From assembly GCA_000283635.1 (NCBI GenBank), contig HE613569.1:1513501-1577500 (forward strand): 64,000 nt of DNA. The letters are read 5' to 3'. The notes below the pieces were generated by a model, which was not told the origin of the DNA, did not search any database, and worked only from the letters and a program-made list of their open reading frames with translations. Shown here piece by piece: positions 18,297-27,779 of this stretch (position 1 is its first letter; the number at the start of each line of letters is the position of its first letter). A program made the position numbers and the translations under genes. The DNA comes from Streptococcus macedonicus ACA-DC 198 (lineage in GTDB: Bacteria; Bacillota; Bacilli; Lactobacillales; Streptococcaceae).

Positions 18297-18467
18297 TATT
18301 ATACTATACTCCTAAAGAATTACATAATTCTATTTTAGCAAAAAACACAGCAATTTTCTTGCTAATAACACATTCTTTTCAATCTTCTAAATAAAGCTGA
18401 AATTTTTCCAGTTTTTAAAATTCTTTTTCGAATATATATAGTGAATTTAAACATAAAGGGGATTACA

Positions 18468-19260
18468 ATGAAAAAAAGAACATCATACTTCGGCGCTGCC
18501 CCCCGTTAGTGGGACAGAAGAAAAACACTATTCAAATCACAACCACGCTTCTACGGTTTCTAGTCAACATCATCACGCTCAGAAAAAATTTTCAAAATCA
18601 ACAAATTCTTCAACAAAAACACAGAACCACGTTGCTAGCAAACGCGCGGATTTGCTGAAAGCACCTACTGAAAAACAAGTCACAGAGCAACTGATAAAAG
18701 ACGGAGAAAATCTTATTAGCACCCGTCAAGTCAGTCAACAGACTAGTCAATTTGATTTCAATGCGCTAACGCAATCAGATTTCTCAAGTCTTGCTGGCAC
18801 ATGGATGGACGCTAATGGTTACACTTTTGAATTTTCACCACAAGGTATTATTGACAACAAATTAATCTTGTCTGCTCTCGTTTATGATGAAAACGGTGAA
18901 GCTATTTCTAACGTTTATACTGAAAGTGGGGGTGGTTTCATTTTACATTATTACGCTGCTGGTAGCCAAATTCCTAGCTGGCATTTTGGCATAACAGAGA
19001 CTGACCCGTCTGATTACGGTTGTGACCCCCTATTTGCAACACAAGGTAGCCGTTTTGATTATGAATCAACTAATCAATTTGTCAGCAATGTCTTTTACAA
19101 AGTTTCAGACCAATACAGCCAGAACACACAAACTGAATCTGACACAGCAGAACTCTCAGATAGTCAAGAAGAAAGTGATGATACACTCACAACTTCTTCA
19201 TCAGACAACCAAGCTGACGAAACAACAGAATCACAAACAGAAACTACGGTAACAAACTAA
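18468..19260 (+). pseudogene. Broken secreted-protein gene (DUF6287-like)
   Basis: ATG 18468 has a strong ribosome binding site (AAAGGGG, 6 bases upstream) but reads only MKKRTSYFGAAPR before TAG at 18507. The coding text continues in another frame (SGTEEKHYSNHNHASTVSSQ) to TAA at 19260. That frame has a Ser/His-rich linker, a globular domain with SSLAGTWMDANGYTFEFSPQ and a Ser/Thr/Glu-rich tail. Removing one C from the C6 run at 18499-18504 would join the frames. Even then the hydrophobic core of the signal peptide is missing, so an internal deletion is also likely. The SLAGTW...GYTFEF pattern resembles DUF6287 lipoproteins. A TTG at 18652 could start a fragment, but without any export signal. 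Confidence 0.65.
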
Positions 19261-19325
19261 AACTTTTGAATACAATAAAACCTCCCAACTGATTCTAGTT
19301 GAAAGGTTGTTGAGTATCACAAAAA

Positions 19326-19736
19326 CTATTGACTTTCCAAAATTTCTACCAGATAAGGAACAATTTTTTCTCCATCCAAATCATTCAAATCACTTATCCA
19401 ACGATAGTCAGTATGTTCTTCGGGATTTAATGTAACAATTATTTCCTTATTCTTAGGAAGATGAGCATCATAAACTAATCTAGTGTATACAATACCATTA
19501 TCTAAATTACTATCTTCATGAATAATATCATCTATTTTGATCTGAAGTCCTACTTCTTCAAGACACTCTCTGATAGCAGTAGCTTTCGGCAACTCCTCAC
19601 TCTCAACACTACCACCAGGAATATCCCAGTAAAACGGATAAACATTATTTCTATCATTGCTTGTGGCAACGCGTTTTATCACTAAGTATTTTTCGTGATA
19701 TTTTATTAAACTGTGCACAATTAGTTTATTTACCAT
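19326..19736 (-). CDS. Nudix hydrolase
   Basis: The 136-residue protein has an intact Nudix box, starting at GGSVESEELPKATAIRECLE and continuing EVGL (GX5EX7REUXEEXGU, around residues 41-63), which binds the metal for cleavage of nucleoside diphosphate-X compounds. The N-terminal strand VHSLIKYHEKYLVIKRVATS and the PFYWDIPGG segment are typical of MutT/ADP-ribose-type members. The C-terminus has EEHTDYRWISDLNDLD. The substrate cannot be predicted. It follows smc by 16 bases on the same strand, so it may be co-transcribed. Confidence 0.88.
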   Translation of the reverse strand: MVNKLIVHSLIKYHEKYLVIKRVATSNDRNNVYPFYWDIPGGSVESEELPKATAIRECLEEVGLQIKIDDIIHEDSNLDNGIVYTRLVYDAHLPKNKEIIVTLNPEEHTDYRWISDLNDLDGEKIVPYLVEILESQ

Positions 19737-19752
19737 TTTTTACCCTTTAATG

Positions 19753-22700
19753 TCATTCCACTAGATTTTCGGCTTCTTTTAATTTAACAGAAACGATACG
19801 AGAAATACCTGATTCTTGCATGGTTACTCCGTAAATGCTATCAGCAGCAGCCATTGTTCCCTTACGGTGAGTAACGACGATGAACTGACTTGATTTGTCA
19901 AAGCGATTGAGGTAGTCTCCAAAACGTTTCACATTAGCTTCGTCAAGCGCAGCTTCCACTTCGTCCAAAATGACGAATGGAATGGTTTTGACACGGATAA
20001 TGGCAAATAGCAGAGCTAAAGCCGAGAGGGCTTTTTCCCCACCAGACATGAGGTTAAGTGATTGGATTTTCTTCCCTGGCGGTTGCACGGAAATCTCAAC
20101 CCCAGCCGTTAATAAGTCTCCTTCTGTTAGTGATAAATCAGCTGAACCACCACCAAACATTTGAGTAAAGGTTTGCTTAAATGAATCACGAATAGCATTG
20201 AAAGTCACTTGGAAGCGTGTTTTCACTTCATCATCCATATCATTAATCGTATCAAGCAAAAGATTCTTAGAATGAATCAAGTCCTCTTTTTGGGCGTTAA
20301 GGAATGTCAAACGCTCGTTCACTTCATCGTATTGTGAAATGGCATCTAAGTTAATTGGACCCAATGCCTTGATACGACGACGCAATTCTTGTAAACGTTG
20401 ACGTGCACTTTCCATATTTTCAATTGGTTGACTAGCTTCCTTGGCTTCGTCCAAAGTCAAGTGATAATCTTCTGTCAAATCATGTGAGAAGGTACGCAAG
20501 CGTTCAGAAACTTGATTGATTTGAGCTTCTAATTGCGCTTGCTGACGAATCAATTCTTCGTTTTTCTGATTTTCTTTTGCAACTTGTTCTTCAAGTTCTT
20601 CTAAATTAGCTTCGCAATCTTCCAATTCAAAACGGAGGCTAACTAAGCATTCTTCTTCACTGGCTTTTCTAGTAACAGCCTCATCATGCTGTTTTTGCAA
20701 GGTTGGCAGACTTTCAGTCTGATTATCGCTAGTATGGTAAGCTAACAGATCCTTGCATTTTGCAATTTCAGCTTTATTTTCAGCTAAACTAATTTCTAAG
20801 CGTGTTTTGTTAGCTGATTCAAATTTACGCTCACTCAACAACTCACGTTCAGCTAATTTTGCTTGTGACACTTGTTGACGCAAAGCTTCAACTTTTTGCG
20901 TAATGGTATTTTTGTTTTCTTTAATTTGCTCAATTTCAACTGTTAAAGCCTGTTTACGCGCAGCTATATCTGCTAATTCTGCTTCCAGTGTTATTTTTTG
21001 TGATTCCAAGTCATGTGAACCACCATCTGTTTCTGATTCTTGCAGGCGTTCACAAAGCTGGTTAATGTCGTTCAAGCGTTCAGCCAATTGTTGGTATTCA
21101 AGCTCTGCTTTTTGTTCAGCAAAACGCGCTTCCTCTCCTTGAGCTTTGAGACTAGCTAAAGTTTCTTTATTAGCTCTCAAGGCATCTTGAAGTTCTTGCA
21201 CATGCTTTTCTTGTTTGATTTGCTGAGCTTGCAAGTCTTGTAATTCAGCCACAAGATTATCTAGTTCAGGTTTGATAAATGTGGTATTATTTTGACGATT
21301 TGTCCCACCTGAGAAAGAACCACCAGGGCGAATTTCTGTACCATCAAGTGTTACAATACGCACTTGATAACGAAGCGCACGCGCAGCTTTATTAGCATTG
21401 TCAACCGTGTCAAAAACCGCAGTTACCCCAAGAAGATTTTGGAAGATATTTTCCAAACGATTATCAAATGAAACTAAATCACTTGCAACACCAAGAAAAC
21501 CTTGACTTGAAGCCAAAATCGAATGATTTTGTTGCGATAAGTGACGTGGTTTTATAGTAGTTAAAGGCAAGAATGTCGCACGTCCTTGACGATTTTTCTT
21601 TAGAAAGGCAATCGAACGTTTAGCCACTCCCTCATCTTCGACAATAACGTGCTGGCTTGACCCACCAAGTGCAATCTCAAGAGCAGTCTGATAATCTCGC
21701 TCAAATGTCAAATGCTCACTAACCGCACCAATAATACCACCTAGCTGACTTGAAGCCTGTAGAACCGACTTAACCCCAGCATAGAAATTGCTGTGATTTT
21801 TAAGAATAGATTCTAGACTAGCCTTGCGAGCCTCTTTTGATTTGATAACATCCAATTGGTCAAACATTTTAGTTTGCTCTAGTTGGTAATATTTTTCGGC
21901 TTGAACAGTTTGCACGTGTAACGTTTGATAGTCATCAAGCAAGACTTTGACTTTTTCACGAGCTGCTTCAAAGTTTTCTAAAGCTTCTTTTGCCGTTAAT
22001 TTTACTTCTGCTAGCGTTTCTTGTGTCTGTGCTAATTCTTCTGATTTTGATTCTGACAATTGTTTTTGATTGTCAATATCAGCAATCGTTGCTGTCAGTT
22101 TATTTGATAAATCAGCTTCTTTTTGCATTAACCCAACAAACTCTTCACGAAGTTTTTCAATAACTTGGTCTGGGTCGGTTGAAAAACGGTCTAATTCAGC
22201 CTGCAATGCTTGAATATCAGCTGTTGTCTGAGCTAATTTGGCATCTAATTGTGAGAGTTGCTGCTCTTTTTGTGCCAATTCTTCTGTTAATCTCGCTTGA
22301 TTTTCCTTCAAATCAGCCAATTGCGAGCTTGCAGCTTGTTTTTTTTCTTCTTTTTGACTTGATTCTAAGGCAATCAAATCCATTTGGCGCTCAAGATCAG
22401 AAATTGCTCTGGTAATATCAAGCAATCCTTCTTGTTTTCTTGATATTTCTTCAGACAATTGATGACGTTTTTCTTTCAAGTTTTGATTTTGTCTTTCAAA
22501 TTGCTGGCGCTGTTCATAATAAGCTGTCAAATCAGCTTTAATAGCTGTTAAAGACCGATTTAATTCTGCTAAACGCTCCTTATCCGCCTGAATATCTTCA
22601 ACCAGAATATTCAAATGAAGTTGCTTACGCTCATCTTCCAAGCCAAGAAATTCTTTAGCCACTTGTGCTTGACGCTCCAATGGTTTAACTTGTGTTTCCA

Positions 22701-23292
22701 ACTCATAGATAATATCGTCCAGACGGTCCAAATTATCCTGTGTTTGATTAAGCTTGGTTTGGGTTTCTTTCTTACGTGTCTTGTATTTTAAAACACCTGC
22801 GGCTTCTTCAAAAATAGCACGACGTTCCTCAGGTTTACTGTTAAAAATTTCTTCGACACGCCCTTGTGAAATCACAGAAAACGAATCACGTCCCAAGCCT
22901 GTATCCATAAATAAATCATGAATATCACGCAAGCGCACTTTACGTCCGTCAATCAAATACTCGCTGTCGCCATTACGATAAATATGACGTTCTACACGAA
23001 TCGTTTCTTTGGCGTCTTTAATAAAGCCATCAGAATTATCCAAGGTCACAATAACCTGAGCATAATTTAATGGCTTACGATTCTCAGTTCCTGCAAAAAT
23101 AACATCTGGCATCTTGCCACCACGCAAATTTTTGGCAGAAGATTCACCAAGCGCCCAACGCAAACTTTCTGTAATATTGGACTTACCAGAGCCATTAGGA
23201 CCTACAACAGCTGTAACTCCCTTATCAAATTCAATAGTTGTCTTGTCTGCAAAGGACTTAAAGCCCTGCATTTCGATTTCTTTTAAATACAT
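19753..23292 (-). CDS. smc: SMC chromosome condensation and segregation protein
   Basis: Structural maintenance of chromosomes protein, 1179 residues, the full length for the family. The N-terminal ATPase half has Walker A VVGPNGSGKSNITESLRWAL. Two long coiled coils flank a hinge at about residues 500-660 (GIIGAVSEHLTFERDYQTAL, then GSFSGGTNR). The C-terminal half has the signature LNLMSGGEKALSALALLFAI and Walker B FVILDEVEAALDEANVKRF. It works with ScpAB, encoded elsewhere, in chromosome compaction. It lies downstream of rnc with a 130-base gap of hairpins, as in other Firmicutes. ATG 23292 is the family start (MYLKEIEMQGFKSFADKT). Confidence 0.97.
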   Translation of the reverse strand: MYLKEIEMQGFKSFADKTTIEFDKGVTAVVGPNGSGKSNITESLRWALGESSAKNLRGGKMPDVIFAGTENRKPLNYAQVIVTLDNSDGFIKDAKETIRVERHIYRNGDSEYLIDGRKVRLRDIHDLFMDTGLGRDSFSVISQGRVEEIFNSKPEERRAIFEEAAGVLKYKTRKKETQTKLNQTQDNLDRLDDIIYELETQVKPLERQAQVAKEFLGLEDERKQLHLNILVEDIQADKERLAELNRSLTAIKADLTAYYEQRQQFERQNQNLKEKRHQLSEEISRKQEGLLDITRAISDLERQMDLIALESSQKEEKKQAASSQLADLKENQARLTEELAQKEQQLSQLDAKLAQTTADIQALQAELDRFSTDPDQVIEKLREEFVGLMQKEADLSNKLTATIADIDNQKQLSESKSEELAQTQETLAEVKLTAKEALENFEAAREKVKVLLDDYQTLHVQTVQAEKYYQLEQTKMFDQLDVIKSKEARKASLESILKNHSNFYAGVKSVLQASSQLGGIIGAVSEHLTFERDYQTALEIALGGSSQHVIVEDEGVAKRSIAFLKKNRQGRATFLPLTTIKPRHLSQQNHSILASSQGFLGVASDLVSFDNRLENIFQNLLGVTAVFDTVDNANKAARALRYQVRIVTLDGTEIRPGGSFSGGTNRQNNTTFIKPELDNLVAELQDLQAQQIKQEKHVQELQDALRANKETLASLKAQGEEARFAEQKAELEYQQLAERLNDINQLCERLQESETDGGSHDLESQKITLEAELADIAARKQALTVEIEQIKENKNTITQKVEALRQQVSQAKLAERELLSERKFESANKTRLEISLAENKAEIAKCKDLLAYHTSDNQTESLPTLQKQHDEAVTRKASEEECLVSLRFELEDCEANLEELEEQVAKENQKNEELIRQQAQLEAQINQVSERLRTFSHDLTEDYHLTLDEAKEASQPIENMESARQRLQELRRRIKALGPINLDAISQYDEVNERLTFLNAQKEDLIHSKNLLLDTINDMDDEVKTRFQVTFNAIRDSFKQTFTQMFGGGSADLSLTEGDLLTAGVEISVQPPGKKIQSLNLMSGGEKALSALALLFAIIRVKTIPFVILDEVEAALDEANVKRFGDYLNRFDKSSQFIVVTHRKGTMAAADSIYGVTMQESGISRIVSVKLKEAENLVE

Positions 23293-23422
23293 AAAATAAG
23301 AGATAAAAAGGCAAATTACCTTCCTGAAAAGAAGCTATTTAACTAGCCTTCTTTTCCTAGGTTTATCACATATCGCCTAGGACAGGTTGGACATTTGCCT
23401 CGTCAATTTCCTTTCAAATGTC
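23293..23422 (-). other. rnc-smc spacer with three hairpins
   Basis: On the minus strand after the rnc stop there is an SD-like AAAGGAAATTG, then CCTAGG...CCTAGG (about 23358-23383), then AAAAGAAGGCTA...TAGCTTCTTTTC (about 23321-23349), then AAGGTAATTTGCCTT just before smc. No plausible protein is encoded. They may be processing or attenuation structures. Confidence 0.45.
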
Positions 23423-24109
23423 TTATTGAAGCAAGGCTAGAGCATTTTTAGCAGCATCTTGCTCAGCCAATTTCTTAGATCTTCCGATTCCTTGACTTTT
23501 GGCTTCATCATTAATGTACACAGTCACTTCAAAGACTTTAGCGTGTGCCGGTCCTGATTCGTTTGAAACACGATAATCAATCGTCACATCACCGTGACCT
23601 TGTAACAACTCTTGAAGTGTTGTTTTGTAATCTTTCACGCGCTCAAAATTACCTTTTTCAACTTGTGGAATCATCACCTGGTTTAAGAATTTTTTGACGG
23701 CTTCAACACCTTGATCCATCAACAAAGCTCCAAGAAATGCCTCAAATAAGTCACCTAAAATCGTATCACGATTACGACCACCAGATTTTTCTTCACCATT
23801 TCCTAATTTGATAAATTCATCAAATCCACAGTAACGTGAAAAACCTGCTAAAGACTCTTCACGTACAATGACAGAACGCATTTTTGACAAGTCTCCCTCT
23901 GGTTTTTTCGGATACTTTTTAAACAGATATTGCGAAATCAAAAGTTGAAGAACCGCGTCTCCTAAAAATTCCAAGCGTTCATTGTGTGAAATGTTTAGGA
24001 GGCGATGTTCATTAGCATAAGAAGTGTGGGTAAAAGCTGTTTTTAGCAAAGTTTTATCTTCAAAAACAATTCCAAAATCTCGCTGAAGTTTTGTATCTAA
24101 AGCTTGCAT
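23423..24109 (-). CDS. rnc: Ribonuclease III
   Basis: RNase III cleaves double-stranded RNA in rRNA precursors and structured mRNAs. The 228-residue protein has the catalytic signature [20 protein letters not shown] (residues about 41-60), the second acidic site [17 protein letters not shown], and a C-terminal dsRNA-binding domain ([20 protein letters not shown] ... [16 protein letters not shown]). A GGGAG ribosome binding site is 9 bases upstream of ATG 24109. A long stem-loop lies 17 bases beyond the start codon on the 5' side and could be an autoregulatory target. Confidence 0.96.
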   Translation of the reverse strand: MQALDTKLQRDFGIVFEDKTLLKTAFTHTSYANEHRLLNISHNERLEFLGDAVLQLLISQYLFKKYPKKPEGDLSKMRSVIVREESLAGFSRYCGFDEFIKLGNGEEKSGGRNRDTILGDLFEAFLGALLMDQGVEAVKKFLNQVMIPQVEKGNFERVKDYKTTLQELLQGHGDVTIDYRVSNESGPAHAKVFEVTVYINDEAKSQGIGRSKKLAEQDAAKNALALLQ

Positions 24110-24126
24110 GATAAATCTCCCTTCAA

Positions 24127-24210
24127 AAAATAGTCTATATCCTTATCTTATTAAAGCGTTTTAATCATTCATTGAGTGATTAAAACGCTTTTTCTAGCAT
24201 AGACTATTTT
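24127..24210 (-). promoter_or_regulatory. Long two-part hairpin in the rnc 5' leader
   Basis: Outer arms AAAATAGTCTA (24127-24137) and TAGACTATTTT (24200-24210) pair perfectly over 11 bases. Inside them AAAGCGTTTTAATCA (24153-24167) and TGATTAAAACGCTTT (24177-24191) pair perfectly over 15. Total paired length is about 26 with one internal loop. The inner hairpin followed by T's at 24187-24193 can also act as a plus-strand terminator. Confidence 0.7.
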
Positions 24211-24609
24211 ATTATACCAGAAAAGTCATAAAAAAGGGAATTTCTCCAAAAAATCCCCTTAATTTCTTTCTATTTAATACAATTTATTTTGGTCTTGAAT
24301 TTATAGTGTAAATGCACAATAAAAACTGTCCAACGGATAGTTAGAATGTAATCAAACTTACTATATAACCAAAAATAAATTACAAATAATTATTACCTTT
24401 GTTCAATTTTAGAACTCTTTGCAAACTTTGCTTCCAACAAAACAATACTTCCCACCGTTGTGAAAGTGGCTGAATTATCAATAAAAATAGCCGCACGGAA
24501 GTTTTGAGATTTCAAGCTCAAAACTTAGGCATGGAATTCCTTGGATTCCTTCGACAGTCCACACCACCTAAGGGAAGTGTCAAAAGAACAATTTCACAAA
24601 CCTAAACTT
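24211..24609. other. Non-coding region with candidate structured RNA
   Basis: No plausible protein frame is present on either strand. Several helices are visible: AACTGTCC/GGATAGTT (24324-24342), GTGGCT/AGCCGC (24466-24471 with 24489-24494), AAGTTTTGAG/CTCAAAACTT (24499-24508 with 24517-24526) and GGAAT/ATTCC (24533-24549). A closing helix ATACTTCCC/GGGAAGTGT is at 24445-24453 with 24572-24580. All wobble pairs are G-T as read on the plus strand. I see no clear promoter or terminator for a transcript of its own. Confidence 0.4.
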
Positions 24610-25419
24610 TTATAACTCTGTTAATGGTGTTGCTTCGTCTGGTGAGGTATCAAAGACTTTCATGTCATAACCAACCCCAAAGTCAGCTTGAATAAGATTA
24701 TTTTCCATGGTCATGCGAGCCAATTCTTTGATATTGTTTTCTTTACTCAAATGTCCAAGGTAAATTTTCTTCGTGTGATTTCCAATGGTTCGAATCATTG
24801 TCCCAGCACCATCTTCGTTTGACAAGTGTCCTTTATCAGATAGGACACGTTGTTTCAAACTCCACGGATAAGAGCCTGAACGTAAAATCTCAACGTCATG
24901 ATTCGATTCAATCAAATAACCGTCAGCATTTTCAATAATTCCTGCCATGCGGTCACTAACATAACCTGTATCTGTTAAGACAACAAATGATTTATTATCT
25001 TTCATCAAACGATAAAATTGTGGCTCAACGGCATCGTGGCTAACACCAAAACTTTCAATATCAATGTCACCATGTGTCAATGTTTTCCCACGTTCAAAAA
25101 TATGTTTTTGAGCTAAATCGAGCTTTCCGATCATATTTCGCTCATCAATCATTTGCCACGTTTTTTCATTCGCATAAACATCAAGATTATAACGACGTGC
25201 TAACACCCCAACCCCTTTGATATGATCAGAATGTTCGTGTGTAATAAAAATAGCATCTAAGTCTTCTGGTTTGCGGTCAATTTCAGCAAGAAGACTGGTA
25301 ATTTTCTTACCAGTCAAACCCGCATCAATCAAAAAACGTTTTTGTGGTGTTTCCACATAAAAAGAATTTCCAGTTGAACCGGAGGCTAAAATACTATATT
25401 TAAAAGCAATTTCAGACAT
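24610..25419 (-). CDS. vicX: VicX (WalJ/YycJ), metallo-beta-lactamase fold hydrolase
   Basis: VicX/WalJ is the third gene of the vicRKX (walRKJ) locus. It is a metallo-beta-lactamase fold protein linked to coordination of DNA replication with division and to oxidative stress. The zinc motif is IFITHEHSDHIKGVGVLARR (HxHxDH, residues about 59-64), with VLTDTGYVSDRM and the C-terminal YLGHLSKENN. The ASGSTGNSFYVET start near residue 12 is characteristic. It has 269 residues and starts directly after the vicK stop without a gap, so all three genes form one operon. Confidence 0.94.
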   Translation of the reverse strand: MSEIAFKYSILASGSTGNSFYVETPQKRFLIDAGLTGKKITSLLAEIDRKPEDLDAIFITHEHSDHIKGVGVLARRYNLDVYANEKTWQMIDERNMIGKLDLAQKHIFERGKTLTHGDIDIESFGVSHDAVEPQFYRLMKDNKSFVVLTDTGYVSDRMAGIIENADGYLIESNHDVEILRSGSYPWSLKQRVLSDKGHLSNEDGAGTMIRTIGNHTKKIYLGHLSKENNIKELARMTMENNLIQADFGVGYDMKVFDTSPDEATPLTEL

Positions 25420-26772
25420 TTACTCTTCTTCATCCTCCCATTCATCATAAATTTCAGAATCTTTTTCGTAAGGAAGTACAATCGTAAAGGTCGACCCTTT
25501 TCCGTAAGTACTTTGTGCCCAAATAAAACCTTTATGTTGTTTGACAATTTCTTTTGCGATAGCTAAGCCAAGTCCTGAACCACCTTGGGCACGACTTCGA
25601 GCCTTATCCACACGGTAGAAACGGTCGAAAATCAATGGCAAATCTTTCTTAGGAATACCAAGCCCTTCATCAGAGATTGAGATAATCAACTGTGTTTCCG
25701 TCGTTTTCATGCTAACTGTGATTTTTCCACCATCTGGTGAATATTTGATAGCATTATTAAGGATATTATCCAAAACCTGCGTCATCTTATCAGGATCAAT
25801 TTCAAGCCAGATTGGTTTAATAGGATAATTCCTGACAATCTCATACTGTTTTCCGCTGATTGTATGTTGGCTTTTAATTTGATCAAAACGGTTAAGAATT
25901 GATGTCATAAATGCTGTGAAATTTGTCATTTCCACTTCCAATTGAACCGTCTGATTATCAATACGCGATAAATTAAGCAAGTCTGAAATCATACGAATCA
26001 TGCGGTTTGTTTCATCTAAAGATACTTTGATAAAATTTGGCGCAATGTCTTCTTTGAGCGCTCCTTCATCTAAGGCTTCCAGATAAGATTTTACAGATGT
26101 TAATGGTGTTCGCAATTCATGACTAACGTTAGAAACGAAAAGACGACGCTCACGGTCTTCTTTCTCTTGTTCGGTTGTGTCATGCAAAACGGCAATCAAC
26201 CCTGAAATAAAACCACTATCACGACGATTTAGAGCAAAGCGAATACGTAAAGTGATAAATTCACCTGTTTCGTCACGACGGTTCAAGACAATTTCAGGTG
26301 TTTTTGACACCAAATCATGATAACTATAAGTGCTATCAGAACCCAAAATATCAACAATATTCATCTGCAAAGCTTCTTCACGCTCTAAATTGAGTTGTTG
26401 TTGCGCGGTCTGATTTATCATTATGATATTTCCAGCACGGTCAGTCGCCAAGACACCGTCTGTCATATAAGATAAGATACTCGCCAAACGATTCTTTTCT
26501 TGTGCCAAATTTTCCTGCGCTAAACGAAAGACTTTTGACAAATCATTTAATTGATCAGCTAACTCAGCTAAGTCTCTATCTTTTTCAATAATAATATCTT
26601 CTGTGTATTTTCCTGTGATAAGCTCTCGCACTTTACCACTCAAACGGCGAATATTAGCAGAAGTTTGATATTCTCTTATCGCTAAATAAACAAAATAAAC
26701 TGCGACAAATGCTAAAAGAAAGAGAATGGCTTGTTCAAAATAAGTTAAATTTTGTAACATTGTATCATTCAT
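25420..26772 (-). CDS. vicK: VicK (WalK) sensor histidine kinase
   Basis: Streptococcal-type WalK with one membrane segment: [20 protein letters not shown] (residues about 15-35) and almost no extracellular part. A HAMP-like segment, a PAS domain ([20 protein letters not shown]), the HisKA box [20 protein letters not shown] with the phosphorylated His near residue 217, and the ATPase domain with N box [20 protein letters not shown] and [20 protein letters not shown] follow. It controls cell wall hydrolases and membrane metabolism together with VicR. It has 450 residues. The ATG at 26772 overlaps vicR by 8 bases. Confidence 0.96.
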   Translation of the reverse strand: MNDTMLQNLTYFEQAILFLLAFVAVYFVYLAIREYQTSANIRRLSGKVRELITGKYTEDIIIEKDRDLAELADQLNDLSKVFRLAQENLAQEKNRLASILSYMTDGVLATDRAGNIIMINQTAQQQLNLEREEALQMNIVDILGSDSTYSYHDLVSKTPEIVLNRRDETGEFITLRIRFALNRRDSGFISGLIAVLHDTTEQEKEDRERRLFVSNVSHELRTPLTSVKSYLEALDEGALKEDIAPNFIKVSLDETNRMIRMISDLLNLSRIDNQTVQLEVEMTNFTAFMTSILNRFDQIKSQHTISGKQYEIVRNYPIKPIWLEIDPDKMTQVLDNILNNAIKYSPDGGKITVSMKTTETQLIISISDEGLGIPKKDLPLIFDRFYRVDKARSRAQGGSGLGLAIAKEIVKQHKGFIWAQSTYGKGSTFTIVLPYEKDSEIYDEWEDEEE

Positions 26773-27475
26773 ATGACTTCATGTAGTACCCAACACCACG
26801 ACGTGTCAAAATATATTCTGGACGGCTTGGTGTGTCTTCGATTTTTTCACGTAAACGACGAATGGTTACGTCAACCGTACGCACATCACCAAAATAATCA
26901 TAGCCCCAAACGGTTTCCAAAAGATATTCACGGGTCATGACTTGTCCCATATGTGTTGCCAAATGATGAAGCAATTCAAACTCACGGTGTGTTAATTCGA
27001 TATCTTCACCACGTTTTTGTGCCACAAAGGCGTCTGGTAAGATTTTCAAGTCACCAATTGTGATTTCTGAATTTGAAGCAGAAGCATTTTCTTCAGCAAC
27101 TGCTGTTTCAATATTTTCTGTACGACGAAGGTGCGCTTTAACACGCGCCAACAATTCACGATTTGAAAATGGTTTGGTTACATAGTCATCTGCACCGATT
27201 TCAAGTCCGATAACTTTATCAAACTCGCTATCCTTAGCAGACAATATAATGATTGGAATATGACTTGTCTTGCGAACTTCTTTAGCCACTTCAAGTCCGT
27301 CCAATTCTGGCAACATCAAATCCAAGATAATCAAATCTGGGTCTTCTTCCTCAAACTTTGTAATAGCTTCACGACCATCAAAAGCCGTTATGGCTTCATA
27401 ACCCTCTTTAGTTAAATTAAATTTAATAATATCCGAAATTGGTTTTTCATCATCAACGATAAGAATTTTTTTCAT
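26765..27475 (-). CDS. vicR: VicR (WalR) response regulator
   Basis: OmpR/PhoB-type response regulator, 236 residues: receiver domain with DD at 8-9, phosphoacceptor Asp52 in [16 protein letters not shown], Thr/Lys in [18 protein letters not shown], and the C-terminal winged helix ([11 protein letters not shown] end). VicR is the only generally essential response regulator in streptococci and controls pcsB and other cell wall genes. A good SD (AGAGGTGAC) precedes the ATG. An extended -10 TGATATAAT on the minus strand (hexamer 27562-27567) lies about 90 bases upstream. Confidence 0.97.
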   Translation of the reverse strand: MKKILIVDDEKPISDIIKFNLTKEGYEAITAFDGREAITKFEEEDPDLIILDLMLPELDGLEVAKEVRKTSHIPIIILSAKDSEFDKVIGLEIGADDYVTKPFSNRELLARVKAHLRRTENIETAVAEENASASNSEITIGDLKILPDAFVAQKRGEDIELTHREFELLHHLATHMGQVMTREYLLETVWGYDYFGDVRTVDVTIRRLREKIEDTPSRPEYILTRRGVGYYMKSYE

Positions 27476-27779
27476 ATGTCACCTCTTTATTCTTCGTAAG
27501 TTATTAAAAAATTCTCAAACAACGATTTCATGTTTAGTCACCAAAATGACTTCTACTCTAAATTATATCAAAATTCGACTTTAATTGGAAACATTGGGCG
27601 TTTTTGACATCATAAAGTAACATTTGAAACAATAAGATTATTGTTTTTAACCCTCTATTTATTGAAATTTTCTGAATATATTTGACAATGGGTATCCCTT
27701 ATGTTAGTATAAACTGACTTATAAAGTTAGATGTAAAATTATCTGACAATAAAATCTTATCTTTGAAAAGGAGACAAGT
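27476..27779. other. Divergent promoter region, vicR / glutamine ABC operon
   Basis: Leftward: extended -10 TGATATAAT (27562-27567 on the minus strand) for vicRKX. Rightward: the transporter promoter at 27682-27710. No reading frame or strong repeat is visible between them. Confidence 0.55.
27682..27710 (+). promoter_or_regulatory. Promoter of the amino acid ABC operon
   Basis: TTGACA (27682-27687), a 17-base spacer, and TAGTAT (27705-27710) with TG one base upstream of the -10. The 5' leader is about 65 bases. Confidence 0.75.
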
